A DNA stretch of 64,000 bases, taken from Streptomyces sp. PsTaAH-137. GTDB lineage: Bacteria > Actinomycetota > Actinomycetes > Streptomycetales > Streptomycetaceae. Below the pieces are notes generated by a model. The model worked only from the letters and a program-made list of their open reading frames with translations, was not told the origin of the DNA and searched no databases. Made by a program: the position numbers and the translations under genes. Location: contig NZ_QLLY01000007.1 of NCBI RefSeq assembly GCF_003259365.1, positions 1 through 64,000 of the forward strand. The letters are read 5' to 3'. Below, one piece after another: positions 34,690-43,833 of this stretch (positions are counted from its first letter, which is position 1; each line of letters opens with the position of its first letter).

Positions 34690-35214
34690 TCAGGCCGGTA
34701 CGGCGGCGCCGTGACCGACCGTGGTGAGCGCTTCGAGCCGTTTGATCCTCCGCCGCACCACGTACAGCGGGATCACGCCCACGATCCCGAAGGACATGTC
34801 GATCACGGACCACCAGAAGGGGATGTCCCGGATCGGTCCGCAGACGAGCGCGAGCGGGATGATGCCGGCGCACGCGATCATCCCGAACTCGATCACCCAG
34901 ATGTTGCGCACCGGGTCGCGGTACGGCCCGTAGAACGCCACGGCGATGACGAGGTGGGCGAAGGCCAGCCAGTCGGTGCCGTAGAGCAGGAACGGGTGGT
35001 CCGCGTCGGTCTCGTCGAGCCCGACGCGGACGCGCCGTATCCACTCCATCAGGCCGGGCAGGTGATCGCCGACGGACATCCCGTTCAACAGGTGCTCGGC
35101 CCAGCGCAGTTCATGCACCAGCGGGAAAGCGGTTGCCCCGCTGAGAACCAGGCACACGACGAAGGCGGCCAACCACACGCGGATGCCCTTGAGCAGGGCG
35201 GCTCTGTCGCTCAT
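34690..35214 (-). CDS. Integral membrane protein, function unknown
   Basis: 174 residues with four transmembrane helices (for example VWLAAFVVCLVLSGATAF and LVIAVAFYGPYRDPVRN). A loop contains WIRRVRVGLDETDADHP. Charged residues occur at helix ends, and no enzyme motif is seen. Start ATG 35214. It ends against the gene-poor stretch 34429-34689, and the ABC/FtsX operon lies upstream of it on the same strand, 86 bases away, so it may be part of that transcript. Confidence 0.65.
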   Translation of the reverse strand: MSDRAALLKGIRVWLAAFVVCLVLSGATAFPLVHELRWAEHLLNGMSVGDHLPGLMEWIRRVRVGLDETDADHPFLLYGTDWLAFAHLVIAVAFYGPYRDPVRNIWVIEFGMIACAGIIPLALVCGPIRDIPFWWSVIDMSFGIVGVIPLYVVRRRIKRLEALTTVGHGAAVPA

Positions 35215-35300
35215 GGCAGCAGAGTACGTCGTTTTTGAACATGTTCGAAATGTGGGTGCGGTGAGGCCTTCGTCACCTGCCATCCGTCACCTGTCATCCG

Positions 35301-36011
35301 TCATCGGGGGCTCAGCTTCCCCCGCTTCAGATGCAGTACGTCGTCCGAGGCGCGGGCCACCTCGCGGGAGTGGGTGACGACGATGACGCACTTGCCGTCG
35401 TCGTGGGCCAGCTTCCGGAAGAGGTCGATGATGTCCTGCGCCGTGTCCTGGTCCAGGCTCCCGGTGGGTTCGTCCGCGAAGAGGATGTCGACGTCGCAGG
35501 CCAAGGCGCGGGAGATGGCCACGCGCTGCTGCTGGCCGCCGGACAGACGGTCGATCCTGCGGTTGCGGTCCTCCGGCGGGATGCCGGTCGCGTCGAGGAG
35601 CTCCTCGGCCCGGCGCCGCCGGCCGCGGTGCCGAGTTCCGGTGATCTCCATCGCGGAGGTGATGTTCTGCAGAGCCGTCATGTAGCCGAGCAGGTTGAAG
35701 GACTGGAAGACGGTGGCCGCGTGCTTGCGGCGGTAGGTGTCGAGGCCGAGCCGGTTCAGGTCCGTGCCGCGGAAGCGGATCGAGCCCGAGGTCGGGGCGT
35801 CCAGACCGCTGGCGAGGGAGAGCAGGGTGGTCTTGCCGCTGCCGGAGGGGCCGATCACCGCGTACATGCGGCCGGACTCGAAGGCGTAGTCGACGCCCTT
35901 GAGGACGGCTCGCTGGGCGCTGCGGCCGCCCGCCGGGTAACGCTTGACCACGTCGGCCAGTTCGAGGACCGGGGCGGAGGTGTGCGTGGGGACGGGTGCG
36001 TCGATCGTCAT
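35301..36011 (-). CDS. ABC transporter ATPase, MacB/LolD type
   Basis: 236 residues. Walker A (GPSGSGKTT), Q-loop (VFQSFNLLG), signature (LSGGQQQRVAISRAL), Walker B (ILFADEPTG) and H-loop (VVTHS) are all in order. It is encoded 2 bases after the FtsX-like permease stop (TGACCATG), so the two are coupled. With the 36014 permease it forms a MacB-like exporter. The operon is divergent from the OmpR-type regulator and kinase, which probably control it, the same arrangement as at 8.9-14 kb. Confidence 0.9.
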   Translation of the reverse strand: MTIDAPVPTHTSAPVLELADVVKRYPAGGRSAQRAVLKGVDYAFESGRMYAVIGPSGSGKTTLLSLASGLDAPTSGSIRFRGTDLNRLGLDTYRRKHAATVFQSFNLLGYMTALQNITSAMEITGTRHRGRRRRAEELLDATGIPPEDRNRRIDRLSGGQQQRVAISRALACDVDILFADEPTGSLDQDTAQDIIDLFRKLAHDDGKCVIVVTHSREVARASDDVLHLKRGKLSPR

Positions 36012-36013
36012 GG

Positions 36014-37438
36014 TCAGTCGCCCCTGGTGAGGATTTCGCGCGGCTTGAGGCGCAGTACGCGGTAGCCGGGGATGAAGGTCGCGGCGGCGGCGATGCCGAG
36101 TCCGGCGGCGCCGACCTTGCCTATGTCGCGCGCGGTCAGCCGCACGTCGAGTTCGTCGATCGGGGCGGCGTCGGGTTCCTCCTCGGGTGTGTCGGAACCC
36201 GTGGAGTCCGCGTACTTGTTGCCCTCGTCCTGCTGGGCGTCGCTCTTCGCGTTCGAGACCTCCCCGGCCAGCAAGCTTCCTCCGGCGCTCTGGGCGAGTG
36301 CCTGGCTGGCGGGGACGGCGAGGCCGACGGCGATGAGGGCGCAGGCCGCGATCTCCAGCAGGTGCTGGCCGAGGAGCCGGGGCCTGCTCTCCCCGAGCGA
36401 GAGCAGGATGCCCAGTTCCCTGCGGCGCTCGCGCAGCGAGCTCGCCACGATCAGGGTGAGGATCGCCAGGCCCGCGACCGAGACCAGCCACACCGTGAGC
36501 GAGGCGAAGCCGGCGGTCTTGGTGATGGGCCCGGTGAGCTGCTGGTACTGCTTGTCGTTGAGCTGGATCGGGTAGATCTTGGCGTCGAGGCCAAGCTTCT
36601 TCGCGTCCTGCTTCAACCGGTCCAGGTCGTCGGGACCCCGCAGGGTGAAGGTGGCCTCGTGGACGCTGGAGCCCTGGGAGGTCGGCGGAACGGCTGACAG
36701 CGCGCCGGCGCCTTCGGGCGTGGTGTAGATCTGGTTGCCGGGCTCGGACAGCGCGGGGACGTAGTGGCCGCTGGAGCGGGTGTCGCTGGTGTAGACGCCG
36801 CCGACGGTGAACTCGATGTCCTCGGCCTTGGAGATGTCGCCCGGGAACGAACGAACCTTGATCCTGTCGCCGACCTTGAGCTTGTTCTTGTCGGCGAGGC
36901 GCTGCTCGACGAGCAGGACGTTGCCCTTGGTGTCCGGCCCGATGCCGTGGCCGGCGATCAGCCGGGCGCCGCCGTTGCGGAAGGCCGACATCGCCGTGGT
37001 GTCGCGCACCCCGGAGACCTTGAGGAAGTCGCCGCTCTCGGTGTCCGTGGCGGGCGGCGGCGGGACGGCCCGGTAGACCTGGAGGTCCTTGGAGGGCAGC
37101 GCGGCGGACTCCACCTCGTAGCTGAACCGGGAGACCGAGGGCGACGCCCCGAGCTTGTCGACCTGGCCGCTGCGCAGCTGGTCGGCCGGGTCGATCTGCA
37201 GCCCGGTCTGGCCCCCGTCCTGTGCCCGGCCGGACTCCATGAGGGCGTTGACGTCGAAGGACAGGGTCGCCACGGCCCCCACCTTTTCCTTGGCGGCCGC
37301 GGCGGCACGGTCGGCTGCCGTCTGGATGAGGAAGCCGGAGAGCACCAAGGTGCACACGACGAAGAAGAGGCCGGTCAGCATGAAAGTCTTGCCGAGCGTG
37401 GCGGTCAGGCGCCACCAGGCGCGTTTGAACAGGTTCAT
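36014..37438 (-). CDS. FtsX/MacB-type ABC transporter permease
   Basis: 474 residues. The single N-terminal helix (FMLTGLFFVVCTLVLSGF) is followed by a large extracytoplasmic domain of about 270 residues and a C-terminal FtsX block of three helices (ending AAGLGIAAAATFIPGYRVL), the MacB-like four-helix design. An acidic insertion is seen between the last two helices (DTPEEEPDAAPIDE). It probably exports peptides or antibiotics together with the 35301 ATPase. Confidence 0.88.
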   Translation of the reverse strand: MNLFKRAWWRLTATLGKTFMLTGLFFVVCTLVLSGFLIQTAADRAAAAAKEKVGAVATLSFDVNALMESGRAQDGGQTGLQIDPADQLRSGQVDKLGASPSVSRFSYEVESAALPSKDLQVYRAVPPPPATDTESGDFLKVSGVRDTTAMSAFRNGGARLIAGHGIGPDTKGNVLLVEQRLADKNKLKVGDRIKVRSFPGDISKAEDIEFTVGGVYTSDTRSSGHYVPALSEPGNQIYTTPEGAGALSAVPPTSQGSSVHEATFTLRGPDDLDRLKQDAKKLGLDAKIYPIQLNDKQYQQLTGPITKTAGFASLTVWLVSVAGLAILTLIVASSLRERRRELGILLSLGESRPRLLGQHLLEIAACALIAVGLAVPASQALAQSAGGSLLAGEVSNAKSDAQQDEGNKYADSTGSDTPEEEPDAAPIDELDVRLTARDIGKVGAAGLGIAAAATFIPGYRVLRLKPREILTRGD

Positions 37439-37613
37439 CGAGGTCTTTCCTGCCGGTGATTTCGGGGAACGCCGACGACCGTAGGAGACCGGGGGTATGA
37501 GCAGGCTTTCGCTGTGCGGTGACTTCCCGATGCCACCAAACCTCGTTCAAATGTCGTCTCTGGTAGAGATGGGGCCCAGGATATTGATCGAGCTGCGGAA
37601 CACATGGACGGCA

Positions 37614-38279
37614 ATGCGCGTACTGATCGTCGAGGACGAGGAATTCATGGCCGAGGTCATCGAGATGGGGCTGCGCAGGGCCGGTATCTCCGTCGATGTG
37701 GCCCATGACGGGGCCGTGGCCCTGGAGAAGCTGGCCGTGAACGACTACGACATCGCCGTCCTGGACCGCGACCTTCCGGAGGTGCACGGTGACGAGGTGT
37801 GCCGACGGATGGTCGCGGCCCATCCCGGGGTGCGGATCCTGATGCTGACGGCCGCGGGGCGGCTCGGCGACAAGGTGGCGGGGCTCGGTCTGGGCGCCGA
37901 CGACTACCTTCCGAAGCCTTTCGACTTCCCCGAACTGGTGGCGCGGCTGCGGGCGTTGTACCGGCGCACGACTCCGGCCCACGCGCCGGTTCTGCGCTGT
38001 GCCGACGTTTGTCTCGACACGCATCGGCGTCGGGTGGAACGGGCGGGCCGGGAAATTCGGCTGACGCCGAAGGAAATGTCCGTACTCGAATTGCTGATGC
38101 GCGCGGACGGCGGTGTTCTCAGTTCGGAAGAGCTGTTGGAGAAGGCGTGGGACGAAGCCGCGGATCCGTTCACCAAAGCGGTACGTCTGGTGATTCACAC
38201 GCTGCGCAAGAAGCTGGGTGACCCGCCCCTGCTGCACACCGCGGTGGGCGCCGGCTACTACCTGTCCGAGCAGCCGTGA
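37614..38279 (+). CDS. OmpR-type response regulator
   Basis: 221 residues. The receiver domain has acidic pair EDE at residues 7-9, the phosphoacceptor Asp in AVLDRDLP, Thr in MLTAAG and Lys in YLPKPFD. The C-terminal winged helix (LTPKEMSVLELLMRADGGVL, TKAVRLVIHTLRKKLGD) binds DNA. The start is ATG 37614, where the receiver begins. It overlaps the kinase gene by 4 bases. The probable target is the divergent MacB/FtsX operon across a 175-base intergenic region. Confidence 0.9.
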   Translation: MRVLIVEDEEFMAEVIEMGLRRAGISVDVAHDGAVALEKLAVNDYDIAVLDRDLPEVHGDEVCRRMVAAHPGVRILMLTAAGRLGDKVAGLGLGADDYLPKPFDFPELVARLRALYRRTTPAHAPVLRCADVCLDTHRRRVERAGREIRLTPKEMSVLELLMRADGGVLSSEELLEKAWDEAADPFTKAVRLVIHTLRKKLGDPPLLHTAVGAGYYLSEQP

Positions 38280-39433
38280 GAGGCCCGCGCAAGCTGAGCA
38301 TCCACACCCGTCTGGTCGCCGGATTCGCCACCGTGCTCCTCGGCACGGGCGTGCTGATGGTGGCGGCCGTGTACCTGGGCATGCGGTACCTGCCCGACTA
38401 CGACCTGGCGACGGTGCCGCAGTACGTCCCCGGGCGTTCGACCGAGGACGGCCCGCCCACCGATGTCGGTCCGGCGCCGGACGACAACTCGTACGCGCGC
38501 ACCTCTGTCGTCCGGACCAAGGAGGACGTCTGGTCGACGGTGCTGGCCGTATCGGTGGGCGGCTCGGCGGTCGCCGCGGGCGTCGGGCTCGTGGCGGGCT
38601 GGTTCTGGTCGCGGCGGCTCCTCGCTCCCCTGCACACCATCAACGTGGCCGCGTCCCGGGCGGGCGAGGGCGATCTGGCCTACCGCATCGACGCCGAGGG
38701 GCCGGACGACGAGCTGAAGCAGCTCGCCGACACCTTCGACGAGACGCTTGCCCGCCTCGAGCGCTCCTTCGAGGCACACCAGCGGTTCGCCGCCAACGCC
38801 TCGCACGAGCTGCTCACGCCGCTGGCCACGACGCGCACAGCCCTGCAGATCGCCGCGGAGCATCCGGGCGAGGAAGAGTTCTCGCGGCTGATCCCGAAGC
38901 TCCAGGCCACCAATGAACGCAGCATCGGCATCGTCCACGGCCTCCTCCAGCTCGCGGCCGCCGAGCACGCCCGCCCCGACACCGAGACGATGGACCTGAC
39001 GGAGCTCGTCGCGCGGGGCTGCGAGGAGTTCGCGGGAACGGCGGTCGAGCGGGGCCTGCGGCTGGAGACCGACCTCGAAGAGGACCTGCTGGTGCACGGC
39101 AACCAGGCGCTGCTGCGCCAGTTACTGGAAAATCTCCTCGACAACGCGATGGCGTACAACGTCCCCGGTGGCTGGGTGCACGTGTCCGCGTACGCCGTCG
39201 ACGGCGTCACGCTCGACGTTTCGAACTCCGGGGCCATGGTGGAGTCCGAGCACCTGGACCGGATCTTCGAGCCGTTCTACCGGCGGTCCGCCCGGGTGCG
39301 CAGTGACCGCAGCGGCCACGGTCTCGGCCTTGCTCTCGCGCAGGCCGTGGTTCGGGCGCACCACGGGACCGTCGCGGCGTCGGCGAACGCGGACGGTGGG
39401 GTGACGATCCGGGTGCGTCTGCCCGGGGCGTGA
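38276..39433 (+). CDS. Sensor histidine kinase, HisKA type with HAMP
   Basis: 385 residues. The first transmembrane helix (VAGFATVLLGTGVLMVAA) is followed by an extracytoplasmic loop of about 50 residues, a second helix (AVSVGGSAVAAGVGLVAGW) and a HAMP domain. The H-box ASHELLTPLATTR carries the phospho-His (about residue 180), then the ATPase N-box ENLLDNAMAYN and G-box GHGLGLALA. GTG 38276 overlaps the regulator stop (GTGA). It senses an unknown envelope signal and phosphorylates the 37614 protein. Confidence 0.9.
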   Translation: MRGPRKLSIHTRLVAGFATVLLGTGVLMVAAVYLGMRYLPDYDLATVPQYVPGRSTEDGPPTDVGPAPDDNSYARTSVVRTKEDVWSTVLAVSVGGSAVAAGVGLVAGWFWSRRLLAPLHTINVAASRAGEGDLAYRIDAEGPDDELKQLADTFDETLARLERSFEAHQRFAANASHELLTPLATTRTALQIAAEHPGEEEFSRLIPKLQATNERSIGIVHGLLQLAAAEHARPDTETMDLTELVARGCEEFAGTAVERGLRLETDLEEDLLVHGNQALLRQLLENLLDNAMAYNVPGGWVHVSAYAVDGVTLDVSNSGAMVESEHLDRIFEPFYRRSARVRSDRSGHGLGLALAQAVVRAHHGTVAASANADGGVTIRVRLPGA

Positions 39434-39720
39434 GATCGGCGCGAGGGCGGACTCCGACGACAACGACAACGACAACGTCGGGTACCGCAGGGCAGGGATC
39501 CGGGCACGGCGGGCGTGCACGGGTAGCCGACGGCGACGAGTACACAACGGTGCGAGCGGGGCTCGTAGCGGAGGTTGAGGCCGGGATCACACGGCACGCG
39601 ACCGTCGCGATGGCACGTCTGCAGTAACAGATGGCACCCGGTCGGCATGTTCGCGAGAAGGCGCCCCGAACGAAACGGCTCCGCTCAACCTACTCAAGGG
39701 CTGTCCCGTAAACCTCAGCC
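39434..39720. other. Gene-free stretch
   Basis: No supportable gene. It contains a short ACGACA-type direct repeat around 39459-39475 (CGACAACGACAACGACAACG). The role is unknown. Confidence 0.35.
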
Positions 39721-40164
39721 GTGGGCCAGACGATCTGTTGTGACAACCTGAACGTGATCACGGCTGTGGACGAAACCTTGGAACCGGCTCCGCAGCCCTT
39801 GGTGAATGTCCAGGTTGAGGGAAGGGCTTGCGGAGTGGGTGTTGACGTGATGCTGATGCAGGTGGCGCAAGGCGGGACGAGCCCTAAGAGGCGTCGGCTG
39901 ACCACGGTGGACTTCGCCCGGGACGCGGCGGACCTGTTCTCCGCTCTGTGCGCGAACAGCGGATTGCCCATGCTCAACCGCGTGGACCCGTACCGCACCC
40001 GAATCCTCACATCGGCAGACATGCCACAGTTCATCTCCGAGATCGATGCCACTTGCGACCTGACGGTTGAACGGGCCACGCGAGACATCCTGCAGAGGAT
40101 TCGGAGCCTGGCAGCGCGCTGTGCTGAAGCCGGGAACTTCGAACTCCACCTGGTGGGCGACTGA
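39721..40164 (+). CDS. Hypothetical protein
   Basis: 147 residues, soluble. It begins at GTG 39721 with two adjacent cysteines (TICCDNL) and contains TVDFARDAADLFSALC and DLTVERATRDILQRI. No domain is recognised. The composition is that of a real gene. The RBS is weak (CCTCAGCC before the start), so the start is uncertain. A short hairpin (ACCCC and GGGGT at 40211-40227) may end the transcript. Confidence 0.5.
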   Translation: MGQTICCDNLNVITAVDETLEPAPQPLVNVQVEGRACGVGVDVMLMQVAQGGTSPKRRRLTTVDFARDAADLFSALCANSGLPMLNRVDPYRTRILTSADMPQFISEIDATCDLTVERATRDILQRIRSLAARCAEAGNFELHLVGD

Positions 40165-40276
40165 GGGGCGCTCCCCTAGGCATGTGACCAGAGTCAGTCG
40201 ATTACGGGGCACCCCTCGGCTGGGGGTCAGTGGGTTGAGTGGGCGGTCTGAGCTTGTTCTTTAGTCTCTGAGCCCG

Positions 40277-41092
40277 TCAGTTCGACAGGGCGGCTGTGAA
40301 TGTCTCCTGGTGAGCCGCCAGCCATCCCTGGATGCGGTCCCAACGTTGCCAACCACCGCGTTCGGACAGCGCCCGGGTATAGACGGAGTCACCGCCGGCC
40401 ACGCGGTCGGCGACGAAGGCCCGGCAGGATGCGGTGGCCTGTTCGATGACGCCGGGCAGTTCAGTGCGCTCCTGCCGGGAGAGGCCGTAACTGTCGGCGA
40501 GGATCCGCAGTCGCGTCGGGGTGTCCAGTCCTGTGGGATAGAGAGCTGCCGCGGACGTGGGATCGAGTATGGGTACCCAGTAGCGGGCGGTCATAGCGAC
40601 GTCCCACACGGCTCGGCCGGGGGCGGCCAGGTCGAAATCGATCAGTCCTGCGGCGCGGCCGTCACGGAAGACGACGTTGTCCGGGCATACATCGTTGTGG
40701 CACAGGATCGTTCCTCCGGCGGGGTCGGCCAAGGCTCGTGGCCACTCGACGCTTATGTCCACCGCGATGGTCGAGCTGGCGTCGTGCAGGTGCCTCAGCA
40801 GGTTTCCCACCGATCTCAGCGCGGTCTCGGTCATCGCCCAGCGCGGAAACGGCGGCAGAGCGACGTCGCCGGGTATGAAGGTCAGCTGCTCGCGGCCGTT
40901 CGCGGCGAGACCGACAGGCTTCGGAGCCGATTCGAACCCGTAATCCTTGAGCGCGAGGAGATGAGCGTGGAGGGCGCGCGCGGTAGGCGGCGCCGGACGT
41001 TCCACCAGGGCGCCGCGACGGAAGACCGCGCCTGCGTTCACCATGCCGCCGACCAGGGCCTGGCCCTCTGCCACCTCACCCTCAGCCGTCAT
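40277..41092 (-). CDS. APH/choline-kinase-fold phosphotransferase
   Basis: 271 residues. The Brenner-type motif HNDVCPDNVVF with catalytic Asp and Asn, followed by GLIDFDLAAPG for metal binding, places it in the aminoglycoside phosphotransferase/protein kinase-like superfamily. Substrates in this family include antibiotics, choline, homoserine and sugars, so the target is not defined. Start ATG 41092 marks the beginning of protein-like sequence; the binding site is weak. It lies next to a transposase remnant at 41140. Confidence 0.75.
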   Translation of the reverse strand: MTAEGEVAEGQALVGGMVNAGAVFRRGALVERPAPPTARALHAHLLALKDYGFESAPKPVGLAANGREQLTFIPGDVALPPFPRWAMTETALRSVGNLLRHLHDASSTIAVDISVEWPRALADPAGGTILCHNDVCPDNVVFRDGRAAGLIDFDLAAPGRAVWDVAMTARYWVPILDPTSAAALYPTGLDTPTRLRILADSYGLSRQERTELPGVIEQATASCRAFVADRVAGGDSVYTRALSERGGWQRWDRIQGWLAAHQETFTAALSN

Positions 41093-41139
41093 ACCGATCA
41101 CGGTATCGCCACCCCCTGGGCTGGGACCGGCGTCGGCTG

Positions 41140-41415
41140 CGGGAACCGGAAACGGCGGACCGGTGGATCTGGCTGACCACCACCGCTTACACCCAGCCCC
41201 GACCGGCCCGTCCGGTCGGCCAAGACTTGCGACACCCCTGGGAGAAGCCGACCACACCGCACCGGCTCACCCCCGCGCGGGTCCGGCGGACATATCGAAA
41301 CCTCCGCCAGCACATGCCCTGTCCCGCCAGAGCACCGAACCCCCACCGGCCCATCCCCCGACGACCACCCAGCAACCCGAACAGACGCCGAACACCCCGC
41401 TACGACGTGGAGTAA
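41140..41415 (+). mobile_element. C-terminal remnant of an actinobacterial transposase
   Basis: The frame ending at TAA 41413-41415 reads ETADRWIWLTTTAYTQ, then LRHPWEKPTTPHRLTPARVR and PARAPNPHRPIPRRPPSN, ending TPRYDVE. This is the conserved tail of a transposase family widespread in Streptomyces (annotated as NF041680), in which a Trp-rich helix is followed by the TPxRVRR segment. The N-terminal 350 or so residues are missing, so it is a relic. Confidence 0.6.
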
Positions 41416-41444
41416 AAACCGCAGGCTCCCACCGAGCCCGTGAT

Positions 41445-41489
41445 CCGACGAACCCGACGAACCCGACAGACCCGCCGGACCCGACGAAT
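41445..41489. repeat. Five imperfect 9-base tandem repeats
   Basis: Units CCGACGAAC (twice), CCGACAGAC, CCGCCGGAC and CCGACGAAT follow each other without gaps. They lie in the gene-free region after the transposase remnant. On one strand they would read Thr-Asn-Pro-rich, but no gene is supported there. Confidence 0.7.
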
Positions 41490-41715
41490 CAGCTCCAGCC
41501 CTCCTGATCGCCACGCAGCGCAAGAAGTCCTGTCATGGCTCGAAGGCGCGGGCGACGCGATGCCATGACCAGCCAGGGAGTCAGAGCCTGGAGGGTCACT
41601 CCCGCCGCTGATCTCGCTCCTGGTGGCGCTCTGTCCATCTGTCCCGCGAAGCCCTACTATCCGGTAGCTCCGTGTCGTCTCCCTGGGTCCCCCACACCTC
41701 ACGTCGGAGGTTCTG

Positions 41716-42399
41716 ATGCGCCGTCGATTCACCGTGTCGCTGGCCTTGTTGGGTGCGTTGAGCGGTCTGCTGTGCGCGGCGCCCACGGCCTCGTCGGCCG
41801 GTGTGCACCGGCCTGTCGTCCTTGTGCACGGGTACAACGCCGACCCGGGAGTCTGGGGCTCGCTGGCGGACGACCTCAAGGCCTCGGGATACAGCGACGG
41901 AGAGGTCTTCCGCTGGTCCTACGACACGCACGCGTCGGTCAACGAGACGCTCGCCGGGCAGTTCGCCGCGTACGTGGACAGCGTCCGTGCCCAGACGGGC
42001 GCCGACCAGGTCGACGTCGTCGCGCACTCCTTCGGCAGCCTGCCGCCCCGCTGGTACCTCGCCTTCGGCAGCGGAACGCAGCACGTCGCCCACATGGTCT
42101 CGCTCGGTGGCCCCAACCACGGCACGTACACGGCGTGGGCCTGCGCCGCCTGGGACCAGGCGTGCCGGGACATGTCCCCCGGCAGCTACGTCCAGAAGCA
42201 CCTGGCTGCAGGAGACGAAACCCCCGGCGCCACCCGGTACGCGACGTTCTGGTCCAACTGCGACGAGGTGATCAACCCCGACAGCAGCGTGTTGCTCGCC
42301 GGGGCTGTCAACACCGAGGCCGGGTGCCTCGACCACAACGCCCTGCTCGGTGACGACGGCGTCTCTTCCGGCGTGCGCGCCTTTCTCGTGACGCCGTGA
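41716..42399 (+). CDS. Secreted triacylglycerol lipase/esterase
   Basis: 227 residues with signal peptide (SLALLGALSGLLCAAPTASSA). The oxyanion-hole motif is VLVHGYN, the nucleophile Ser lies in VAHSFGS, a variant of GHSxG, Asp is probably in NCDEVINP and His in CLDHNALL. The size and motifs match the class 2 lipases of streptomycetes. It should hydrolyse fatty esters outside the cell. The adjoining sphingomyelinase-like gene is on the same strand 143 bases on. Confidence 0.85.
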   Translation: MRRRFTVSLALLGALSGLLCAAPTASSAGVHRPVVLVHGYNADPGVWGSLADDLKASGYSDGEVFRWSYDTHASVNETLAGQFAAYVDSVRAQTGADQVDVVAHSFGSLPPRWYLAFGSGTQHVAHMVSLGGPNHGTYTAWACAAWDQACRDMSPGSYVQKHLAAGDETPGATRYATFWSNCDEVINPDSSVLLAGAVNTEAGCLDHNALLGDDGVSSGVRAFLVTP

Positions 42400-42542
42400 C
42401 GGCATAGCGCCGTGACGCCGTGCCAGGTCGGCACTTCGACGGCTGCTCGTCTCAAGACGCTCATCCGCTGCCCGCCCCGATGTAACCCGCCCTGTTTGGA
42501 TGTACACCGATGCCAACAGGCCCCCCACCATCAGGAGTTCTC

Positions 42543-43526
42543 GTGCCGCGTAACCCGCACCACCGCTTGCGCCAAGCCCTTCCAGCCGCACTCATCGCCT
42601 TGGCCGCGGTCGCTACCGGAGCACCGGCAGCCCACGCGGCGCCGTCAGCTCCAGCGCTGCGCGTGCTGACGTACAACACGTTCCTGATGAGCCAGAACCT
42701 GTATCCCAACTGGGGTCAGGAGCACCGCGCGACGGAGATTCCCAAGGCGTCGTTCTTCCAAGGCAATGACGTCGTCGTCCTCCAGGAGGCCTTCGACAAC
42801 TCCGCCTCCGACAACCTCAAGCGCGCGGCGTCCGGTACCTACCCGTACCAGACCCCCGTCGTCGGACGTGGCACGAGCGGATGGGACGCCACGAGCGGGT
42901 CCTACTCCTCGACCACACCGGAAGACGGTGGCGTCACGCTCCTCAGCAAGTGGCCGATCGTGCACAAGGAGCAGTACATCTACAAGGACGCCTGCGGCTC
43001 CGACTGGTGGTCGAACAAGGGGTTCGTCTACGCGGTTCTCGACGTCAACGGTACGAAGGTGCACGTCGTCGGAACGCACACACAGTCGACCGACTCCGGC
43101 TGCGCCGACGGCGAGGCGCAGGCCGACCGCGCCAAGCAGTTCCGGGCCATCTCGGCCTTCCTGGCCGAGCGCGACATTCCCGCCGACGAGGAGGTGCTCG
43201 TCGCCGGGGACATGAACGTCGACTCGCACGGCCCGGAGTACGCCTCAATGCTCGCGAACGCCGGCCTCGCCCCCGCCGACAGCCGCACCGGACACCCCTA
43301 TTCCTTCGACACCGAGGACAACTCCGTCGCCCGCTACCGCTACCCCGACGACCCTCGCGAGGACCTCGACTACGTGCTCTTCAAGCAAGGGCACCCGCGT
43401 CCCGCCCGCTGGAACAACGAGGTCATCGCCGAACACAGCGCCCCCTGGACGGTGTCGAGCTGGGGCAAGTCCTACACCTACACCGACCTCTCCGACCACT
43501 ATCCGCTGGTGGCCTCACCACGCTGA
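42543..43526 (+). CDS. Secreted neutral sphingomyelinase C
   Basis: 327 residues with a signal peptide (QALPAALIALAAVATGAPAAHA). Endonuclease/exonuclease/phosphatase-fold motifs are in order: LTYNTFLMS, VVLQEAFDN (metal Glu), VGTHTQS, AGDMNVDS (Asp and Asn), DLDYVLF and LSDHYPL (catalytic Asp-His). This pattern matches bacterial sphingomyelinase C enzymes, which hydrolyse sphingomyelin to ceramide and phosphocholine. Start GTG 42543 has AGGAG 5 bases upstream. Confidence 0.88.
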   Translation: MPRNPHHRLRQALPAALIALAAVATGAPAAHAAPSAPALRVLTYNTFLMSQNLYPNWGQEHRATEIPKASFFQGNDVVVLQEAFDNSASDNLKRAASGTYPYQTPVVGRGTSGWDATSGSYSSTTPEDGGVTLLSKWPIVHKEQYIYKDACGSDWWSNKGFVYAVLDVNGTKVHVVGTHTQSTDSGCADGEAQADRAKQFRAISAFLAERDIPADEEVLVAGDMNVDSHGPEYASMLANAGLAPADSRTGHPYSFDTEDNSVARYRYPDDPREDLDYVLFKQGHPRPARWNNEVIAEHSAPWTVSSWGKSYTYTDLSDHYPLVASPR

Positions 43527-43543
43527 CACCCCGCCGAAACAGG

Positions 43544-43701
43544 CGTGAGGTGTATCCGCCGACCACTTCCAGGGTCAGCAGCATGTAGGCGCGTTCGGAC
43601 AGGTCCTCGGGGACTTCATGTCGGGAGAGGGCCCTGGGGTCGAGCGTGGAGAGGTGGGTTCCAAGCGCTGCCTATGTGGTGTCGATGACAGGTACGAAGC
43701 T
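43544..43701 (-). pseudogene. Coding remnant of unknown protein
   Basis: The minus frame reads SFVPVIDTT, a TAG stop, then LGTHLSTLDPRALSRHEVPE and MLLTLEVVGGYTSRLF. The composition and continuity across the stop suggest a decayed gene, possibly a transposase, but I cannot name the family. Confidence 0.3.
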
Positions 43702-43833
43702 CCGATCAAGGGAACAGGGTCTACGTCGAATCAGTGAGCCGGGGCAGCATAGCCGGGTGGATGATCTGGCATAGGGGGCCCCGGAGCGGGAAAGTCGCTG
43801 GTCAGCACGGGATGGGATCTCTAGGCTGGGCAC

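Noticed and set aside
35301..38237. A 978-residue minus-strand giant protein
   Set aside because: It is the ABC ATPase frame extended through the opposite-strand regulator and the FtsX gene; arginine- and proline-rich sequence before residue 742 is antisense or out-of-frame reading.
41532..41569. GTCATGGC and GCCATGAC inverted arms as a regulatory site
   Set aside because: The 22-base spacer and lack of a nearby start make it no better than chance in a window of this size.
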